NCBI GenBank assembly: GCA_040905145.1
Contig: JBBDSC010000052.1
Location: forward strand, 1-9,955
Source of the DNA: DATGMS01 sp040905145
Lineage (GTDB): Bacteria; Bacteroidota; Bacteroidia; Cytophagales; Cyclobacteriaceae
DNA length: 9,955 nucleotides
Direction of reading: 5' to 3'
The notes beneath the pieces are model-generated. The model was not told the origin of the DNA. It did not search any database and was given only the letters and a program-made list of their open reading frames with translations. This document shows, one piece after another, positions 1-6,645 of the stretch (positions are counted from its first letter, which is position 1; every line of letters starts with the position of its first letter). Made by a program: the position numbers and the translations under genes.

Positions 1-1289
1 TTTGTAAGGCAGTTTTGTTTTATGAAAATCCGAATTTGTTCTGCCGCATCAAGCCACCGTTTTTTTTGCTTATCTGTTTCTGCATATTCCGCAATGAATT
101 CTAGCGATTTTGCTACGATTACCTTACTGGAAGTAAAGTGCTTTTTGATTGTTTCTTCCCAAATACCATGATCCTCTTCCTTCCATCTTTCTACCAAAAA
201 ATCAGCAATATCAGCCACTGTCTCCCAGTGGTCTTTGTTCTTGAATCTGCTATATACCATTTTAGCAGCAAGCAGCACATTGGCGTTGGCATCAAGTTGT
301 AACTGATCCATGGCATTATTTCCTATTCTTACAGGGTGGCTGTTTTGGTAACCCTGTAACGGAATTTTTTCTTCCGGCTGGGCAACCAGTTTGTCCAGGG
401 AATAAAAAGGCAAAAGCATCCTTTGACCATTACGCTTTTTGGTGTCACAAAGAAAACTAAGAAATTTTCGTTCTTCTATCCCATTACTGTCAGCACGTAT
501 AAGGGCACTGGTGATCATGGCAGAATCCCGCAGCCAAACATAGCGGTAATCATAATTTCTGAAGCCCCCTGGAACTTCAGGAAGGGAAGTAGTGGCTGCA
601 GCTATAATTCCGCCGTTTTCCTGGTAGGTAAGTAACTGGATGGCTCGAAAAGAATCAAGTACCTGCTTCTCATAAATTCCCTCATAGGTGATATGTGAAG
701 CAATTTTTTCCCATCCTTCTAAAGTTTTTTCTTTTATATCCAGCAGTAACTCTTCTGATATTTCTTCTTCAAAAGGTTTTTCAGATAAAAAAATCCACCC
801 TTTATCTCCTTTGGGAATGGTGAATTTTACATGGCCCTTTTCCAGTATGAGCCGATGGGAAGAGTTCAGGAATAAAGTTCTGGAAATAATGATAGTATTG
901 CTTTTACCAATTTCTTCATATTCTGATAACCCCAGACCGTAACAAGGCTTGATATACATATCATTTTCGATGTTTTCCGGAGCTTCAGAAAATATCCTGC
1001 AGATACCTTTATACCGATTATTGAGCGGCATGAAATCACAGACCTCCAGGTTTGAAAACCGTGTGGTTAAGACGGCACTTTTCTTATCATAGCTTCTCTC
1101 AAGATACTTTTTCCCTGGAAAATTGAATGACCAATAGCTCCCTTTTTCAGGATCTATTAAAGAAGAAATAAAAGCAGCTTTATCAAACCGGCCGGGACAA
1201 TACCAAACAAGTTCACCTTGTCTCGTTAATAAGGCACAAGTCCTTCTGTCACCGATTATGCCAAGATCGCGAATGCTGTGCTGTGCCAT
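1..1289 (-). CDS. Glycoside hydrolase family 15 (glucoamylase/trehalase-like), C-terminus beyond window
   Basis: This open frame starts at ATG 1289-1287 and stays open to base 1, giving 429 codons with no stop. The N-terminus has the pattern usual in bacterial GH15 enzymes: DLGIIGDRRTCALLTRQGE (residues 8-26), then W29 and the RFD at 34-36. The catalytic-domain signature YDYRYVWLRD lies near residues 246-255. The motif GIWEE (375-379), followed by HFTSSKV (384-390), matches the GIWE...HFTYSKV block that carries the general-acid glutamate, here E378. The C-terminal part with the general base is outside the window; bacterial members are usually about 600 residues. GH15 enzymes invert glucosidic bonds in maltodextrins or trehalose, and the substrate cannot be assigned here. 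No signal peptide is visible, so a cytoplasmic enzyme is inferred. It begins 1 bp after the dehydrogenase gene stop and is surely co-transcribed with it. Confidence 0.88.
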   Translation of the reverse strand, partial: MAQHSIRDLGIIGDRRTCALLTRQGELVWYCPGRFDKAAFISSLIDPEKGSYWSFNFPGKKYLERSYDKKSAVLTTRFSNLEVCDFMPLNNRYKGICRIFSEAPENIENDMYIKPCYGLGLSEYEEIGKSNTIIISRTLFLNSSHRLILEKGHVKFTIPKGDKGWIFLSEKPFEEEISEELLLDIKEKTLEGWEKIASHITYEGIYEKQVLDSFRAIQLLTYQENGGIIAAATTSLPEVPGGFRNYDYRYVWLRDSAMITSALIRADSNGIEERKFLSFLCDTKKRNGQRMLLPFYSLDKLVAQPEEKIPLQGYQNSHPVRIGNNAMDQLQLDANANVLLAAKMVYSRFKNKDHWETVADIADFLVERWKEEDHGIWEETIKKHFTSSKVIVAKSLEFIAEYAETDKQKKRWLDAAEQIRIFIKQNCLT

Positions 1290-1290
1290 C

Positions 1291-2064
1291 CTAGGCCCCT
1301 TGTCCTGTGTTCTGCATTAAGCCTCCGTCCATTACATAGGTAGAACCGGTGACATAATCAGCATCAGAAGAAGCGAGAAAGACAGCCAGTCTTCCAATTT
1401 CTTCCGGTTCTGCGGCTCTTTTCATCGGAATGCTCTGCACCTGCTTTTTTCTGACTTCCTCATTTTCCTTTGCCTCCTGGTTAAAAGGCGTCAGCACCAT
1501 TCCCGGAGCAAGGTTATTCACATTAATTCCGTCTTCGGCAAGCTCCAGAGCTAAAGTACGTGTAAGATTTCTGACAGCACCTTTGGAACAGTCATAATCG
1601 GCAGCACCGGAGCGTGGCTGTTCTTCGTGGACGGAAGTAACATTTATTATTTTTCCCTTTCCCCCGTCCTTTTTCCTGATATTGATGAATCTTCTGGCAC
1701 AGAAAAAATAGCCGTCAAGATTTGTTCTCAGGGATTTATGCCACTTTTCTGTGGGGAGATCTTCAACTTTTATTCCCTGCGAATCAATGCCTGCATTGTT
1801 CATCAAAATATCTATGGTCTTAAACTCCTCCAGAGCCTTATCGAACAGCTGCTCTACCTGTTGTTCTTCCGATATGTCCACCTGAAGAACAATACCCTTT
1901 CTGCCTGCTTTTTCAACAGCTTCCAGGGTTTTTTCTGCTCCTTCCCTGTCAGTATGATAAGTGATCACTACGTCCGCTCCTTCTTTTGCAAACTCTATGG
2001 CTGTTGCCTGCCCAATACCTGAATCTGAACCTGTTATCAATGCTACTTTTCCTTCTAATTTCAT
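1291..2064 (-). CDS. Short-chain dehydrogenase/reductase (SDR), glucose 1-dehydrogenase-like
   Basis: A 257-residue classical SDR oxidoreductase. The cofactor loop TGSDSGIG is at residues 11-18, the NNAG motif at 89-92, and the catalytic set is S144, Y157 and K161 (YDCSK). PGMVLTP near the C-terminal third is the usual active-site lid region. No acidic residue follows the second beta strand (VVITYHTD, 32-39), which fits NADP or dual cofactor use. I chose ATG 2064-2062 because it gives a normal N-terminus (MKLEGKVALITG) and has AGAAG a few bases upstream. The longer open frame, reaching 2235, would run deep into the methyltransferase gene and adds no family sequence. The nearest well-known relatives by pattern are bacterial glucose 1-dehydrogenases. 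Pairing with a GH15 hydrolase would make glucose oxidation sensible, but the substrate is inference. It lies 16 bp after egtD. Confidence 0.9.
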   Translation of the reverse strand: MKLEGKVALITGSDSGIGQATAIEFAKEGADVVITYHTDREGAEKTLEAVEKAGRKGIVLQVDISEEQQVEQLFDKALEEFKTIDILMNNAGIDSQGIKVEDLPTEKWHKSLRTNLDGYFFCARRFINIRKKDGGKGKIINVTSVHEEQPRSGAADYDCSKGAVRNLTRTLALELAEDGINVNNLAPGMVLTPFNQEAKENEEVRKKQVQSIPMKRAAEPEEIGRLAVFLASSDADYVTGSTYVMDGGLMQNTGQGA

Positions 2065-2080
2065 GATGATCTTCTTTTGG

Positions 2081-3064
2081 TTATGTTTGTTTAATTCTCC
2101 ATAGGGAATCTGCAAAATACTTTTTGGAATCAAGCAGGTTTTCCACCACCTCAAACCCAGAAGTATCAGCCAGGGCTGCAATTTCCTTGAGACTGTATTT
2201 TTTGGAAACTTCCGTATGTATTGGCTCTCCTTCATCCAGGTTTACCGATAGATCCAAAGCAGGTATTTTAACTGTTTGGCTTGTTTTACTAATAAGTAAA
2301 CTTCTGATTTCGCCACTTTCAGGATGATAATAAGGAGAATGGTCAAATAACTCCAGGTCGAAATTTGCTCCCATTTCCCTATTAATCCTTTGAAGAAGGT
2401 TTAAATTAAATTGCCTGGAAACTCCTGCTTTGTCATTATAAGCGGCAAGAATAACATCAGGATCTTTTTTCAAATCAAAGCCTATCACCAAAAGATCCTG
2501 GGGGGTCATTTTTTCGGACGTTTCTTTCAGGAAATCCATAGTTTCTTTAATGGAAAAGTTACCAATGCTGGCTCCTAAAAAAACAATTATCTTTCTACTG
2601 TTTTTTTTCAAAACTTTTATTGCAGATAGATATTCTGCACAAATTCCATTGACTACTAAACCGGGAATATCCGATCTTAAATCAGTTGTGATTTTTTCTA
2701 TGGCGTTTTTAGAGATATCTACAGGAATATAAGTAAAATCAACCCTTTGATCCTGAAAATATTTCAACAGAATTTTGGTCTTGTAGACATCTCCTGCTCC
2801 AAGATCAATCAATTCAAGATGTTCTTTAGGTTTTAGGATCCGAAGAATCTTCTCTTTGTTCTGATTTAAAATCTCAAATTCGCTCCTGGTAAGGTAATAT
2901 TCAGGTAGCTTCATTATTTGTTGAAAAAGCTCATCTCCTTTTTTATCATAGAAATATTTTGATTTTAAAAATTTTGGTGAGGAACGTAATCCTTCAAAAA
3001 CTTCTTTACTAAACTCATTTTCTACTTCTGCAGGGGCCTTAATTCCGATTTCGCTTTTTCTCAT
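2081..3064 (-). CDS. egtD: L-histidine N-alpha-methyltransferase, EgtD type
   Basis: 327 residues, the normal length for this SAM-dependent family, which makes hercynine (trimethylhistidine), the first intermediate of ergothioneine. Recalling the Mycobacterium smegmatis enzyme, the substrate-binding residues are kept: Y39 and Y56 (FYD and LPEYY) have the same numbers here, the asparagine of FLGASIGN is N169, and the imidazole-binding Glu/Ser pair is E285 and S287 in TEVS. The SAM loop is DLGAGD (87-92). The one visible pocket change is S255 where the mycobacterial enzyme has M252. The retained E285 supports histidine rather than another amino acid. The protein is cytoplasmic with no signal peptide. 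It is first in a minus-strand run with an SDR and a GH15 enzyme. The sulfoxide synthase EgtB, which often neighbours EgtD, is not in this window. No clear Shine-Dalgarno sequence precedes the ATG. Confidence 0.88.
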   Translation of the reverse strand: MRKSEIGIKAPAEVENEFSKEVFEGLRSSPKFLKSKYFYDKKGDELFQQIMKLPEYYLTRSEFEILNQNKEKILRILKPKEHLELIDLGAGDVYKTKILLKYFQDQRVDFTYIPVDISKNAIEKITTDLRSDIPGLVVNGICAEYLSAIKVLKKNSRKIIVFLGASIGNFSIKETMDFLKETSEKMTPQDLLVIGFDLKKDPDVILAAYNDKAGVSRQFNLNLLQRINREMGANFDLELFDHSPYYHPESGEIRSLLISKTSQTVKIPALDLSVNLDEGEPIHTEVSKKYSLKEIAALADTSGFEVVENLLDSKKYFADSLWRIKQT

Positions 3065-3267
3065 TTATTTGTGTTTTTTATCCATTCTTAATTCAATTTC
3101 TGTTCCAAGCACATTTCACATTACCCTAACCTCTAAATTAATCAACAGGAATTAAAATAAATGTCGGCTTTATGACAACCGTGAATTTTTTTACCTATCA
3201 TAAAAGGATTCATTCCCATTTCTTAAGGTCACCTCCAATCACTTCCAATAAAAAACTAAAAGAACTT

Positions 3268-3294
3268 TGTCAGGTTTAGCAAACTGTTTCGTCT
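3268..3294 (+). promoter_or_regulatory. Candidate ECF sigma promoter: TGTCAGG-N15-CGTCT
   Basis: TGTCAGG (3268-3274) and CGTCT (3290-3294) are separated by exactly 15 bp, and the downstream element ends 45 bp before the ATG of the c-type lipoprotein gene. The same two boxes with the same spacing recur at 8016-8042. CGTC-type -10 elements and TGTCA-like -35 elements are known for ECF sigma factors, for example ECF41 (TGTCACA, CGTC). The assignment as a promoter is inferred from the duplication, the spacing and the position in a divergent intergenic region. Confidence 0.55.
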
Positions 3295-3339
3295 GTTTGG
3301 ACAAGCACACTATTGGACCGATAAAACAAATTTAAGGAA

Positions 3340-3744
3340 ATGATAAGCGGAAGAAAACCAACTTTCATCAGGTCAGGAATATTTATTTGCAGCATTTCTC
3401 TGATTCTGATTAACTGTACATTTCACAATGAAGAAATTCTCTTTGAAGATGAAGTATGTGATACCACTGGAGAGATCACCTATTCCTCTTTTGTTAGACC
3501 AATCATTGAAACCCGTTGTGTGGCTTGTCATAATGCCGATATCCCTTCAGGGAGTGTGAACCTGGAAAGTTATAATGGATTGTCAGTCCAGATAGAAAAT
3601 GGCCGATTTGTAGGAGCCATAAAACACAGTCCCGGATTTGCCCCCATGCCCCAAGGGGAAACCCAATTATCAGACTGTAATATTGAAATGATCGAAATAT
3701 GGATAAGCAATGGATTTCCCGAAAACTGGTTTCTTCCCTTTTAA
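3340..3744 (+). CDS. Mono-heme c-type cytochrome lipoprotein
   Basis: 134 residues. A hydrophobic segment (13-25) ends in the lipobox LINC with C26 as the lipidation site, so it should be an envelope lipoprotein. One heme c site, CVACH, is at 60-64. M103 in the APMPQG stretch is a good candidate for the distal axial ligand. The pattern TYSSFVRPIIETRCVACHN, then a GRFVGAIKH stretch, a Met-Pro turn and EIWISNGF near the end, is common in small Bacteroidota cytochromes. C40 and C113 flank the domain and could form a disulfide. It should carry single electrons in the periplasm or outer-membrane space; partners are unknown. It is the first gene of the operon running through the YceI, DUF5777 and P460 genes, with a candidate ECF promoter upstream. 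AAGGAA lies directly before the ATG. Confidence 0.85.
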   Translation: MISGRKPTFIRSGIFICSISLILINCTFHNEEILFEDEVCDTTGEITYSSFVRPIIETRCVACHNADIPSGSVNLESYNGLSVQIENGRFVGAIKHSPGFAPMPQGETQLSDCNIEMIEIWISNGFPENWFLPF

Positions 3745-3754
3745 ACCTAAAAAA

Positions 3755-4297
3755 ATGAAAATTTTAAACCTTCTACTGCTTGTTTGCTTATTGTCAAACA
3801 GCGTCCTGGGCCAGAGATATCTCTCTGAGCAGAACCATGTTTCCTTCTATTCCGAAGCTCCATTGGAAAATATAGAGGCACATACCTATAATTCCAAAAG
3901 TGTTTTTGACCTGGAGACAGGAAAGATAGTGTTTACTGTTCCCATCAGGACTTTTGAGTTTGAAAAATCCCTGATGCAGCAGCATTTCAATGAAAAATTT
4001 ATGGAGTCCGGAAAATATCCGAGGGCCAAATTCATAGGAAATGTGGAAGATTTTAATAAGGAACAGGGAAAACAGGCAGTGACAGCAAAAGGTGAGATCG
4101 AGATACACGGAGTAACTAAAGAGATCACCGTGGCGGGCGAAATGGAGATAAATGGAGAGGAAATAATAATAACGGCTGAATTTCCGCTCACAGTTGCTGA
4201 TTTTGGCATCAAAATCCCCCGGGTGGTAGCACGTAACATTGCAGAAACAGTGGAGCTAACCCTGAATTTTAAATATGAACCACATGAAGATCAGTAA
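3755..4297 (+). CDS. YceI family secreted protein, copy 1
   Basis: 180 residues from ATG 3755. A Sec signal peptide (1-19, ending VLGQ) precedes a single YceI lipocalin-like beta-barrel domain. The family core FEFEKSLMQQHFN is at 67-79, and GEIEIHGVTKEI and FPLTVADFGIKIP mark the later strands. YceI folds bind long isoprenoid or lipid-like ligands in an internal tunnel; the ligand here is unknown. I prefer this start to the in-frame ATG at 3710, which would overlap the cytochrome gene and put 15 charged or polar residues before the signal peptide. The gene begins 10 bp after the cytochrome stop and its end overlaps the DUF5777 gene. A second copy lies at 8713-9276; the two share a long stretch around the FEFEKSLMQ motif, so they look like paralogues. 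Confidence 0.9.
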   Translation: MKILNLLLLVCLLSNSVLGQRYLSEQNHVSFYSEAPLENIEAHTYNSKSVFDLETGKIVFTVPIRTFEFEKSLMQQHFNEKFMESGKYPRAKFIGNVEDFNKEQGKQAVTAKGEIEIHGVTKEITVAGEMEINGEEIIITAEFPLTVADFGIKIPRVVARNIAETVELTLNFKYEPHEDQ

Positions 4298-5183
4298 GAA
4301 CAAAGTCCGAATAGCAATGCTGTTGATAACCTTGGTTTTTTCTGTAAGCCATTACGTTTTGGGGCAGGATGAACTTCTTAAAATCCTTGAAGAGGAAGAG
4401 AAAGGGGAAAAAGTATTTGTTGAAAGCACCTTTAAGGGGACAAGAATGATCAATGGTCATTCCATAGAGATCAGAAGCAAGGGGGCTTTGGAACTCATTA
4501 TTTCCCATCGGTTTGGCACCTTGAATTCAGGAGTAAAAAACCTGTTCGGGCTCGATGACGCCAATATACGGATAGGGCTTGACTATGCCCTGACTGATGG
4601 GTTCACCGTGGGTGTAGGACGAAGTTCTTTTCAGAAAGTTTATGATGGGTATGCCAAATTCACAGCTCTAAGGCAGGGAAACAGAGTCTCTCCGGTAACA
4701 ATGGTCATATACGGCAATATGTCCATAAACACATTGGACTGGCCGAATCCTGATCGTGAATATTTGTCATCGCATAGGTATGCCTTTACCAATCAATTGT
4801 TAATAGCCAGAAAATTCAGCAATTCCATTTCCCTTCAGGTTATGCCCTCTATTGTTCATCGTAATATGGTTCCAACCGCCGCTGAAGAAAATTTGATCTA
4901 TGCCATGGGTATTGGCGGAAGACAGAAATTAACCAATAGCGTTGCGATAACATTTGAATACTACTACCAATTCAACAACTACAGTCCCATTGGGTATAAA
5001 AACCCAATTGCCATTGGTTTTGATATTGAAACGGGGGGCCATGTCTTCCAACTTCACTTCACTAATTCACGGGCCACATTCGAAAGGGGATTTATCACGG
5101 AGACCAGGGGGGACTTTTTCAAAGGTGACATCCATTTCGGCTTTAACATCACCCGTAATTTTCAGCTCAATTCAGGAAAATAA
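4284..5183 (+). CDS. DUF5777-type beta-barrel protein, probably outer membrane
   Basis: 299 residues from ATG 4284. The protein has a basic N-terminus, a hydrophobic core and a cleavage-like end (HYVLGQ) typical of a Sec signal peptide. The mature part alternates polar and aromatic strands. Its N-terminal half holds the hallmark run of the Bacteroidota family I know as DUF5777: TFKGTRMINGHSIE, then ISHRFGTLNSG, FGLDDANIRIGLDYALTDG and VGVGRSSFQKVYDGYAKF. The role of the family is not established to my knowledge; an outer-membrane barrel is inferred from the composition and strand pattern. An in-frame ATG at 4275 would add three residues; the later one gives a more usual signal-peptide start (MKISKNK). 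It overlaps the end of YceI copy 1, so translation is probably coupled, and it is followed after a 59-bp gap by the P460 gene. Confidence 0.82.
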   Translation: MKISKNKVRIAMLLITLVFSVSHYVLGQDELLKILEEEEKGEKVFVESTFKGTRMINGHSIEIRSKGALELIISHRFGTLNSGVKNLFGLDDANIRIGLDYALTDGFTVGVGRSSFQKVYDGYAKFTALRQGNRVSPVTMVIYGNMSINTLDWPNPDREYLSSHRYAFTNQLLIARKFSNSISLQVMPSIVHRNMVPTAAEENLIYAMGIGGRQKLTNSVAITFEYYYQFNNYSPIGYKNPIAIGFDIETGGHVFQLHFTNSRATFERGFITETRGDFFKGDIHFGFNITRNFQLNSGK

Positions 5184-5242
5184 TTCAGAAGATAAAATAA
5201 TCAATACCAACTCAATTAAATGTTCCACTAAATGCTAAAATT

Positions 5243-5761
5243 ATGAAAGCAAAACAATTAATTCACTATCTGATTCCGGTGCTTACTCTGGGGGTGTTAT
5301 TGCAAGCCTGTAATAAGGATGAGGAAGAAGATCCAGCCCCTGAGTTTGTTGCCACCAGCGCGGATTTCGCCAATTTTCGTTCCTGGACGGAAGTTGCGAT
5401 GAACCAGGGACCCGATCCCGCTCTCGGCCCTGCCCATGGGGGAAATGACGAGACGGTTACGCGGACTATTTATGTCAAGGACAATGTGGAGAGAAATTCC
5501 AACGGTGAGTTTCCGGTAGGCACCCTTGTAGTCAAAGACACCAGGGATGGGCAAGGCAATAACATGGAAGTTACTGCAATGGTGAAAAGGGGAAATGGTT
5601 TTAATCCTGCTAACAACGACTGGGAGTGGTTCATGTTGACTCCTGACGGAGAAATAGCCGAAGACAACGGGGTGGTCATGAGAGGGGCAACCCTGATGGA
5701 CGGAATGTGTGGGTCATGCCATTCGCAAGCCTCTTCAAAAGACTTTGTGTTTTCAAAGTAA
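5243..5761 (+). CDS. Cytochrome P460 family lipoprotein
   Basis: 172 residues. A lipoprotein signal ends in LLQAC with C23 lipidated, followed by an acidic linker and a P460 domain. The heme c site CGSCH (156-160) sits near the C-terminus, as usual in this family, followed by DFVF as in the Nitrosomonas europaea enzyme (DMVF, recalled). FPVGTLVVKD (90-99) aligns with the Nitrosomonas segment that contains the cross-linking lysine K70, placing K98 at that position. MVKRGNGF and the NNDWEWF stretch (113-130) also match family patterns. Known P460 cytochromes act on hydroxylamine and NO; a detoxifying role here is inference. The distal-pocket glutamate of the nitrifier enzyme (E97) is not clearly kept: my alignment puts T111 there, with E109 two residues away. 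It is last in its operon, before a terminator-like hairpin. Confidence 0.83.
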   Translation: MKAKQLIHYLIPVLTLGVLLQACNKDEEEDPAPEFVATSADFANFRSWTEVAMNQGPDPALGPAHGGNDETVTRTIYVKDNVERNSNGEFPVGTLVVKDTRDGQGNNMEVTAMVKRGNGFNPANNDWEWFMLTPDGEIAEDNGVVMRGATLMDGMCGSCHSQASSKDFVFSK

Positions 5762-5824
5762 AATCTGGTGGGGTTTGGTTCAGCAAGGTTTTCCAGGCTC
5801 TTTGCCAATCATCCCCTTAAAGCG

Positions 5825-5857
5825 GCAGGGCTAGGCCCTGCTACTCCCTTTTATTTT
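5825..5857 (+). terminator. Intrinsic terminator-like hairpin after the P460 gene
   Basis: GCAGGGC (5825-5831) and GCCCTGC (5835-5841) form a perfect 7-bp GC-rich stem with a 3-base TAG loop. It is followed by TACTCCCTTTTATTTTT, a T-rich but interrupted tail. It lies 63 bp after the P460 stop and 18 bp before the next start, which fits the end of the 3340-5761 transcription unit. The short loop is tight, so in the cell the stem may open by one pair. Confidence 0.6.
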
Positions 5858-5874
5858 TACTAAAATTAATACAC

Positions 5875-6153
5875 ATGGAGAATCATATCAGATTGACATT
5901 GGGAAACTTCAGTAATGCGCTTGAAATGATCAGAAAGCAGGAAATGGCTAGGTACAGAAAGATGATTGAAAATTCCGACCGGGAGAAAATCAGCCTGGTA
6001 ACATCCATCATGATGGCTAAAATTGTCAGCAGACTGGAAACAAAGTTGATACTGGCCGCTAAAGAGGGCCAATCAGAATACCTGACTGAATCGATAGAAG
6101 AGATTTTCTCACTGCAATCTAAATCTGGTGCATCCAGACAGCAAAAGTTTTAG
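5875..6153 (+). CDS. Small helical protein resembling the C-terminal dimerisation domain of glutamyl-tRNA reductase
   Basis: 92 residues, no signal peptide, no cysteine, rich in charged residues and predicted helical by its heptad-like pattern. The stretch from about residue 14 to the end follows the GlutR (HemA) C-terminal domain as I recall it from Bacillus subtilis and Escherichia coli. It has ALEMIRKQEMARYRKMI, then NSDREK, a helix ending KIVSRLETKLILAAKEGQ, and a final helix with EEIFSLQ. The catalytic and NADPH-binding parts of GlutR are wholly missing, and the preceding 113 bp is the P460 terminator region, so this is not the end of a local hemA gene. It may be a free-standing regulator or partner of heme synthesis, or a relic. 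Beside c-type heme protein genes, a heme-linked role is attractive but unproven. No obvious Shine-Dalgarno sequence precedes the start. Confidence 0.6.
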   Translation: MENHIRLTLGNFSNALEMIRKQEMARYRKMIENSDREKISLVTSIMMAKIVSRLETKLILAAKEGQSEYLTESIEEIFSLQSKSGASRQQKF

Positions 6154-6315
6154 ATGTTCATATTGCTAATATATAGCATGGAAAGAAGGACTTCCGAAAA
6201 CTATCATGGTTTAGTATTAGTCCGTCCAATTATTGCCAGATCATTCACCGCGCAAGCTGCTTTAAAAAAAATGTCTGGGCATAATTTGTTCCAGCGGTAT
6301 TAGCTTCCAGTTTAA

Positions 6316-6597
6316 ATGAAAGAGAAAATGAGATTAATGGATAAAATTTCCTTATCCTGTAAAAAGGCAACATCACTCATTGAAAAAAAGAATCTTTTCC
6401 CATTGACGGGGAAGGAAAAAATGCAGTTATGGATGCACAACTCCATGTGTGGAGCATGCAGGGCTTATCAAAAGCAAAGCAAGACGCTGGATAAAATGGT
6501 TTCCCTATGGTATTCAACAAGGTCAAAAGACAAAAATAATGACCAGCTTTCCGATCAGGTAAAAGAAGCCCTCCTCAATAAAATCGAGGATAAATAA
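6316..6597 (+). CDS. Short zinc-binding anti-sigma-factor-like protein (ZAS/zf-HC2 type)
   Basis: 93 residues, cytoplasmic by composition, with no membrane segment. It shows the HX3CX2C motif of zinc-dependent anti-sigma domains: H41, C45 and C48 in HNSMCGAC. C15 in SCKKATSLIEKK is placed to be the fourth zinc ligand. The order Cys, helix with KKAT and LIEKK, HX3CX2C, then RAYQKQSK fits short Bacteroidota proteins that I associate with ECF sigma factors. Known members hold an ECF sigma factor inactive and respond to a redox or envelope signal. No sigma-factor gene is present in this window, so the partner would be elsewhere. The two ECF-like promoter motifs on either side of the gene (3268 and 8016) give a plausible target. 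In-frame ATGs at codons 5 and 8 are alternative starts and do not affect the zinc motif. Confidence 0.6.
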   Translation: MKEKMRLMDKISLSCKKATSLIEKKNLFPLTGKEKMQLWMHNSMCGACRAYQKQSKTLDKMVSLWYSTRSKDKNNDQLSDQVKEALLNKIEDK

Positions 6598-6645
6598 TCC
6601 TAATAAATCAGTTTTATATTATCAATACAATTAACATTAATAATC

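Noticed and set aside
1627..2022. 131-codon plus-strand open frame
   Set aside because: It is wholly antisense to the SDR gene, whose catalytic motifs are intact, and its own translation has no family pattern.
2065..2235. N-terminal extension of the SDR open frame
   Set aside because: It lies within the egtD coding sequence and the 16-bp gap. The SDR fold begins at MKLEGKVALITG with a ribosome-binding-like AGAAG just upstream.
3065..3267. Standard Bacteroidota promoter (TTG, TAnnTTTG) for egtD on the minus strand
   Set aside because: Several partial matches are present in the AT-rich spacer, but none fits both boxes with proper spacing, so none is reported.
3710..3754. Upstream start for YceI copy 1
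   Set aside because: It would overlap the end of the cytochrome gene and place a charged, aromatic stretch before an otherwise perfect signal peptide starting at 3755.
6272..6300. TGTCTGG-N16-CGGTAT before the anti-sigma-like gene, a possible third ECF promoter
   Set aside because: It differs in both boxes and in spacing from the two matching copies, and the downstream box is only 15 bp from the start codon. Too weak to call without a genome-wide motif model.
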